A DNA stretch of 64,000 nucleotides, from contig NC_079877.1 in the NCBI RefSeq assembly GCF_029227915.1, positions 29,289,851 through 29,353,850 on the forward strand, in the 5' to 3' direction. The notes under the pieces are model-generated. The model did no database searches. It worked only from the letters and a program-made list of their open reading frames with translations, and was not told the DNA's origin. Shown here one piece after another: positions 59,601 to 64,000 of this stretch (position 1 is the stretch's first letter; each line of letters opens with the position of its first letter). The translations under genes were made by a program, and so were the position numbers. This DNA comes from Hydractinia symbiolongicarpus (lineage: Eukaryota; Cnidaria; Hydrozoa; Anthoathecata; Hydractiniidae).

Positions 59601-62600
59601 CCTCCAGGTTATGCATGCCCACATACTGATCAACCAATACAGTAAGATTACATTAATTTTGGGGGGTCCGTACGACTGTATGTCACAGCTCTTTAGTTTT
59701 TTTCTTTTTTATTGCACAAAGTTACTGATCAAAAAATAAATACTAGAATGTGACATTTTTAGATTTTAAAACAATTTCTAATGGTTTCGTTTTAAGTAAA
59801 AATCCAAAAATTTGGCTCAAAAAATAGGGTTTTTAGATTTTTCTTAAAAGTTTTTATTAATTTTTTCTATAAGTGGTTTAAACTGTAAGTATGGATTATT
59901 ATTACAAATTTCGTATGGTCCTGTGTGCAGGTTATTTGGGTTGTTAGGCAACAAACCTAAAAAAGCCCAAAATTTTACATTATTTATTAAATGAGACTTA
60001 ATGTCAAGACGATTTTGGATTTACTTGTTTCTTTTTTATGAACTATTAACTTAAGAACAGGTTGATTATTTACAAATTTCAGTTAGTTTCATGTTTAAGA
60101 AAAATTATGTTGCTAGGCAACAGGCCTCAACAAACCTCAAATTAACTGTAATTAAGGTTGTTTGCTTTAAAATTTACTGTTTCATTGTTCATTCTTATAT
60201 TTGATAATTGCATATGATCATTAAGGTGTAAGCTTGTTATTACAGATTTTGTGTGTTACATACAACTTCGTATTTTTTTTTGTTCTTAGAAACCCATGTC
60301 CAAATGGGACATACTCTCTTGGTAAACAAGAAGTATGCAATAACTGTGATGCTGGTACATATTGTCCAACAACAAAGTCAAGACCTATAAAATGTCAAGC
60401 TGGATATTATTCAGTGGGTAAAGCAACAGAGTGCAAAAAGTGTGAAGCAGGATATGAGTGTTCTGACCCAACAGGTAAGCTTTTGCAAATCAAGTTGAAA
60501 ATTAAGGGGAAGGGCAATAAGTCTGTCAGCGCATTTTTACAAGTAACCATTTTTACTTTCGTATTGATCAGTACAAGATTCAGAAAGAGTGTAATTTGTG
60601 CATCTACATGTTAGTAGTGTATAAAAAAAAAATTTTTTTTAATTAATTTAGGCCAAAAATTTCATTGCAAGAAAATTTTTAACATTAAATATAATTTTAT
60701 TTAGAGGCTAACCCATGTCCTGTTGGAACTTACTCACAAAGTGGATGGACATTGTGTAGACCATGTGAAGTAGGCTACATTTGTGCTGCTGCTTCAAACA
60801 GTTCAACCCCCAAAGAAGGTAATTTGTTAACGTTATTTTGATTTGCTATTTTGAACTGCATTTTATTTTTGCTTTACTATCTCTCTATTAAAATCAAGTA
60901 ATAACTGAAAGATAATTGTACTTGCCAAAAAAATTGTGTAGTTAAGACAAAAGTTCTTCAAATTAATTTATTGAATCATCAGGTAGTGTCTCACTGCAAT
61001 ATTTATAATTAAATTCAAATTTTCCCTTTCTTTTTTTCCAGTATTCCCAGTATCAATTCTTTTTTACTATTTCATATATAGTTTTATTGCTCCAAACTCT
61101 TTACTTAAAAATTTTATAATAGCACTTTTCAAGAGCAATTCATGCAATCTATAGAGAGTCTAAATAGTTGTATTGGACTATAATTTTTTTTATACAGAAA
61201 AGAAGTGTGTTCTTGTATGGACATATTTATTAATTTGTTATTTGTATTAAATAACTCGGTAATGTGTGGAAAATATAGAAATAAAATAACTGTGCATACA
61301 AGGCGGGATTAATATGCATTTCTGGAAAACAAAACCTTATTTTTCTAAACTGACAAATGTTTTTTACATAAAGATGTGATATGTTTATTGTGTCATGTGT
61401 TTTCATAGGTCTTTGTTCAAAAGGTGGTTATTGTGATGGGAAAACCTTCTACCCGTGTCCTCCTGGTACCTACAATGATAAAACTGGATCTGTCAGTTCA
61501 GCAGCTTGTATAAATTGTCCACCAGGTTATTATTGCACTGGTCCTGGAACATTTAACTACACTTCTTTTCATTGTAAGACTGGATATTACTGTCCTTTAT
61601 CCACTCGATATTGGAACCAATTTCCATGTCCGGCTGGGTCATATAATCCAAACATGAGTAAAACTTCCTTGTCAAATTGTTTGCCATGTAAGGATGGCTC
61701 ATATTGTCCACAAGGTTCTGAAACATTAACACCTTGTCCCAGAGGTTTTTTTTGTCCAAGCAGAACTGGATCTGGTACAACATTTGCCTGTCCAAGTGGT
61801 ACATATTCAGGCAATGAAGGTCTCAAAAGCTCCACAGAATGTATTAGCTGTCCTGAAGGTGCTTACTGTCCTGCGGGGACTGCTAGCAGACCAACTATAG
61901 AGCCAATCAAATGCCCTGCAGGGACATATAATCCTGACACCAACGCTGGTCATCGACTCAATTGCAAACCATGTGATGCTGGTCGATCATGTCCTGTTAG
62001 TGGTTTAAATTCATCAAGAGATTCCTGTCAAGAAGGACACTATTGTCCACCTGGTACTATTGTTAGTATTCAATTCCCATGCCCTCCAGGAACTTACACC
62101 AATGCTACAGATTTAAAACAAGCTGAGGATTGCTTGCCATGTCCACAGTCCTATTCCTGTGGTTGGGGTACTGGTTTTCCAACAATACCCTGGATGCCAT
62201 GCCAAATGGGTCATTACTGTCCTGAAGGTATAGAAGTTTACTTTCTGAGTTATGTAGTTTTATTCACTATTTGTCACAAGCACTCCACTAAGCTAATGCT
62301 GTTATAAAACTAGCTGAGGTCTAACCTATGGAATATCTTAACTTTTATGATGCAACTTATTTCAAGTAGAACATAAATGTATCTTGTTATAGAAGTAACA
62401 CTTCTCTTCTTAATAATAACACTTAATAACAAAAATTTTCTCCACCTTATAAGTCCCTGAATTTGCCATTTTAGTGGAAAAACAGCCTACAGGAAATATT
62501 GATTTTTTCCTAAAGTTTTATAGATTTCCATATATTAATTAATATATAGATAAATTGTTCTCATTTTTTGCTTATCGTATTTCTAATAAAGAAAAAAAGA

Positions 62601-63434
62601 TAAGTAGCCTTTGGGTTGTTGATGATGAATTAAATTTTTATACACATTCTGTATAGTGTTGATTTAACACTTATTTAGCATTATAATTTTGTTTATTTTT
62701 TATAATTCAGGAACCTCATCACCTACTAAATACCAGTGTCCTGCAGGTACATACACAAACAGTTCTTCTTTATGGCATCAAGATCAGTGCACAAATTGTG
62801 AGCCACGCTATTACTGTTTGGGTGGAGAATCAAGACCTCGTGGTCTTTGTCCACCTGGGTACTACTGCCCTGAGAAAACTAAATTTGCCGAGGAGTATCC
62901 ATGCCCCAATACGACATATAATCCAGATTATGGCTTGCACAATAAATCTCAATGTAAACCTTGTACGCTTGGACATTTTTGTGAAAAAGGAACTGTGAAA
63001 CCTTACGAATGCCCTCTTGGTACTTACATGCCCAATGGACATAACGAAACATCATCATCTGTTGTTGGGTCTCCTGCTGGATACCAAGATGACTGTCTAA
63101 CATGCACAGCTGGATACTATTGTTTGAATGCTACTATTTTACCTAAACCATGTGGAAAAGGTTTAGTAACAACGCCTGGACAATCTGTTTGCCAGGTAAC
63201 TTAAGTTTCTCTTTTTATATTAATTTTGTTTGTTTTAAATAACTAAGTTTTTTTGTCATGTTTTTATGTTTTACTTATAGCCTTGTCCAAAGGGATACTA
63301 TTGTGATAACAAAACCACAGCAGAATCTGACATGAAAGCTAATAAGAAATGTCCAGGTGGTAAATACTGTTTTGGCAGCTTAACTGATATTTCAGAGGCT
63401 TCAGATTGCAGTGAAGGACACTACTGTCCCATCG
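44631..63434 (+). CDS. Giant secreted GCC2/GCC3 cysteine-repeat protein, 5' part; continues past window
   Basis: Exons 44631-44700, 44872-44974, 49216-49303, 50405-51114, 51763-51887, 52434-52562, 58041-58415, 58741-58912, 59148-59423, 59513-59641, 60290-60474, 60705-60818, 61409-62227, 62711-63195, 63281-63434 all join in phase (3934 nt, about 1311 residues so far). MEKLRFCMIFLLWFYVCVDI is a signal peptide. The remainder is about 25 repeats of 45-50 residues with the pattern C-P-x-G-x-Y/F-C ... C-x-x-G-x-Y-S/T ... C-x-x-C (for example CPSGYYCRNGLPPVQC), the GCC2/GCC3 (ephrin-receptor-like) fold. No other domain is seen yet. Extracellular and multiply disulphide-bonded by inference; function unknown. 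Several exons end inside a Tyr/Ser codon just before CP, suggesting exon-repeat duplication. Introns host a DNA transposon and a copia element. Confidence 0.88.
47508..48635. mobile_element. Non-autonomous DNA transposon, 1.13 kb, in a GCC2/GCC3-gene intron
   Basis: Ends cagtcctcgaaattag and ctaatttcgagggctg form a 16-bp terminal inverted repeat with one mismatch. It is flanked by the direct repeat catgt (47503-47507 and 48636-48640), a likely 5-bp target-site duplication. Subterminal regions are rich in GCCGACAC/CAATTGCCG motifs on both sides. There is no transposase ORF. It lies in the 4.2-kb second intron (44975-49215). Confidence 0.7.
52731..53027 (+). repeat. 5' LTR of the copia element
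   Basis: Starts TGTTGAAAATAGG, ends TTACATTTCAACA. Contains several ctagaa/ttctag repeats and a TATA-like tatataaatagg near 52926 that would serve as the promoter. Differs from the 3' LTR at one place (ttacctttaatat here, ttatctttaatat there). Confidence 0.95.
53028..53041 (+). other. Primer binding site of the copia element (half-tRNA-iMet type)
   Basis: Directly after the 5' LTR comes ggttatgggcccag. This is complementary to the anticodon stem-loop region of metazoan initiator tRNA-Met (ctgggcccataacc), not to a tRNA 3' end. It matches the known copia mechanism in which a cleaved 5' half of tRNA-iMet primes reverse transcription. Confidence 0.8.
53215..56690 (+). pseudogene. Copia gag-pol polyprotein gene, disrupted
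   Basis: The first block, from ATG 53215 to TAA 54480, encodes Gag, a CCHC zinc knuckle (CYHCGKIGHVKRYC) and aspartic protease (WIVDSGATCHMC). After GNLYYLNCNG the frame changes at about 54430, where the GAG-pre-integrase remainder, the integrase HHCC finger and the first catalytic Asp are absent. This indicates an internal deletion with a frameshift. The second block has the integrase second Asp (FRTDNGGEY) and Glu (QQNGVAERMNRT). An in-frame TAG stands at 55212-55214. The third block (to 56690) carries the reverse transcriptase with YVDDIILAG and RNase H (GFSDADWAGD, STAEAEYIAL). Outside the deletion and one stop the coding sequence is open, which agrees with recent insertion. Confidence 0.92.
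56689..56697 (+). other. Polypurine tract of the copia element
   Basis: gaggaggag immediately before the 3' LTR, the usual position of the plus-strand primer; it overlaps the RNase H stop codon region (TGA at 56688-56690). Confidence 0.7.
56698..56994 (+). repeat. 3' LTR of the copia element
   Basis: Same 297-bp length as the 5' copy with one visible substitution. Followed by ATATT, the right-hand copy of the target-site duplication. Confidence 0.95.
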
Positions 63435-64000
63435 GTATTTTGTTGTTGTTTAATCTTGCTTATTTATTTTAGAAAGTATTTTTTACAAAGAACTATGTAT
63501 AAAGTAGTGATGTTAACATACCTTAAGGGTATTTTTTCTTTACTAAAATTTTAAAAAACATTTTACAGGTATTAATTTTTTGAATGATTGTCTGTGAGAA
63601 AAAAAACAATAATATATATCCTTTATGATTTTGGCACCATCATTAGAAAGTTGCTCCTTAAGTGAATTTCGACAAAATCCATGAAATAGTGTGAAAAATA
63701 AAGCTTTACTATTTGGTGCTATTAAATTATGGGAAGAAAATTTTCGGAACATTTTCAGTTATCTGACAAAAATAACAAATATTTTAAACATTTTTTGTAA
63801 GATCTTGACATATTGTCATTAGTCATGCTCTGCCACAAGGATATGTACCCAACCAACCTCATTGATTAATTCTTTTTCATTGCATAACCACCTCCCTGAA
63901 CTCATATGATAACCCATTTGAAACATTTTATGTATTCTGAAAGTAGTGACAGGAAAATGATGACTATTACTTTATGAGAACTACTATTAATGTATTTTAT
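63435..64000. other. Start of the next intron of the GCC2/GCC3 gene
   Basis: The donor GTATTT follows exon end 63434. The remaining 566 bp are AT-rich with no in-phase CxxGxYC exon, so the next exon lies beyond the window. Confidence 0.6.

Noticed and set aside
61553-61835. - strand open frames opposite the GCC2/GCC3 exon
   Set aside because: Antisense shadows of a clearly coding + strand exon.

Overview
The window is AT-rich, intron-rich animal nuclear DNA. Genes have short exons with GT/AG boundaries, long introns and many short inverted-repeat elements. The gene set (a BCOR orthologue, an ATP6AP2 orthologue, secreted LPMO-like proteins and a giant GCC2/GCC3-repeat protein) together with the repeat style suggests an early-branching metazoan, most likely a cnidarian. 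This is an inference; no species can be named from the sequence alone. Protein-coding models were assembled by hand from splice signals, reading phase and homology remembered at family level.

Layout. (1) 1-8810, + strand: a tandem pair of secreted, cysteine-rich proteins. The first (229-1331) is only the 3' end of a gene. The second (2913-8810) runs from signal peptide to stop and combines a lytic polysaccharide monooxygenase (LPMO)-like N-terminus with a CBM2-like module and a cysteine-rich tail. (2) 10375-18892, - strand: a complete 13-exon BCOR-like gene whose exons join in phase to exactly 1776 codons plus stop, with ankyrin repeats and a C-terminal PUFD domain. (3) 20228-25034, + strand: a complete ATP6AP2 (renin/prorenin receptor, V-ATPase accessory) gene, head-to-head with BCOR across about 1.3 kb. 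(4) 25-31 kb: repeats, a near-perfect 91-bp-arm hairpin, an unrecognised lysine-rich coding region on the - strand, and a dead PIF/Harbinger transposon. (5) 31573-34952, - strand: an unrecognised multi-pass membrane protein of about 389 residues. (6) 35-44.6 kb: gene-poor, with tRNA-derived SINEs, tandem repeats and small foldback elements. (7) 44631 to beyond the window end, + strand: a very large secreted or extracellular protein built of GCC2/GCC3-type cysteine repeats. One intron carries a 1.1-kb non-autonomous DNA transposon. Another carries a very young but defective Ty1/copia retrotransposon with 297-bp LTRs that differ at one position I could find.

How the genes relate: no operon-like logic is expected. 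BCOR (chromatin repressor complex PRC1.1) and ATP6AP2 (vesicular proton pump assembly) probably share an intergenic promoter region but not a pathway. The LPMO-like pair is a local gene duplication. The most noteworthy points are the histidine-brace LPMO/CBM2-like gene pair, a ubiquitin-interacting-motif-like segment in the BCOR orthologue, the giant GCC2/GCC3 gene, the young copia insertion with a half-tRNA-type primer site, and several uncatalogued-looking foldback families.
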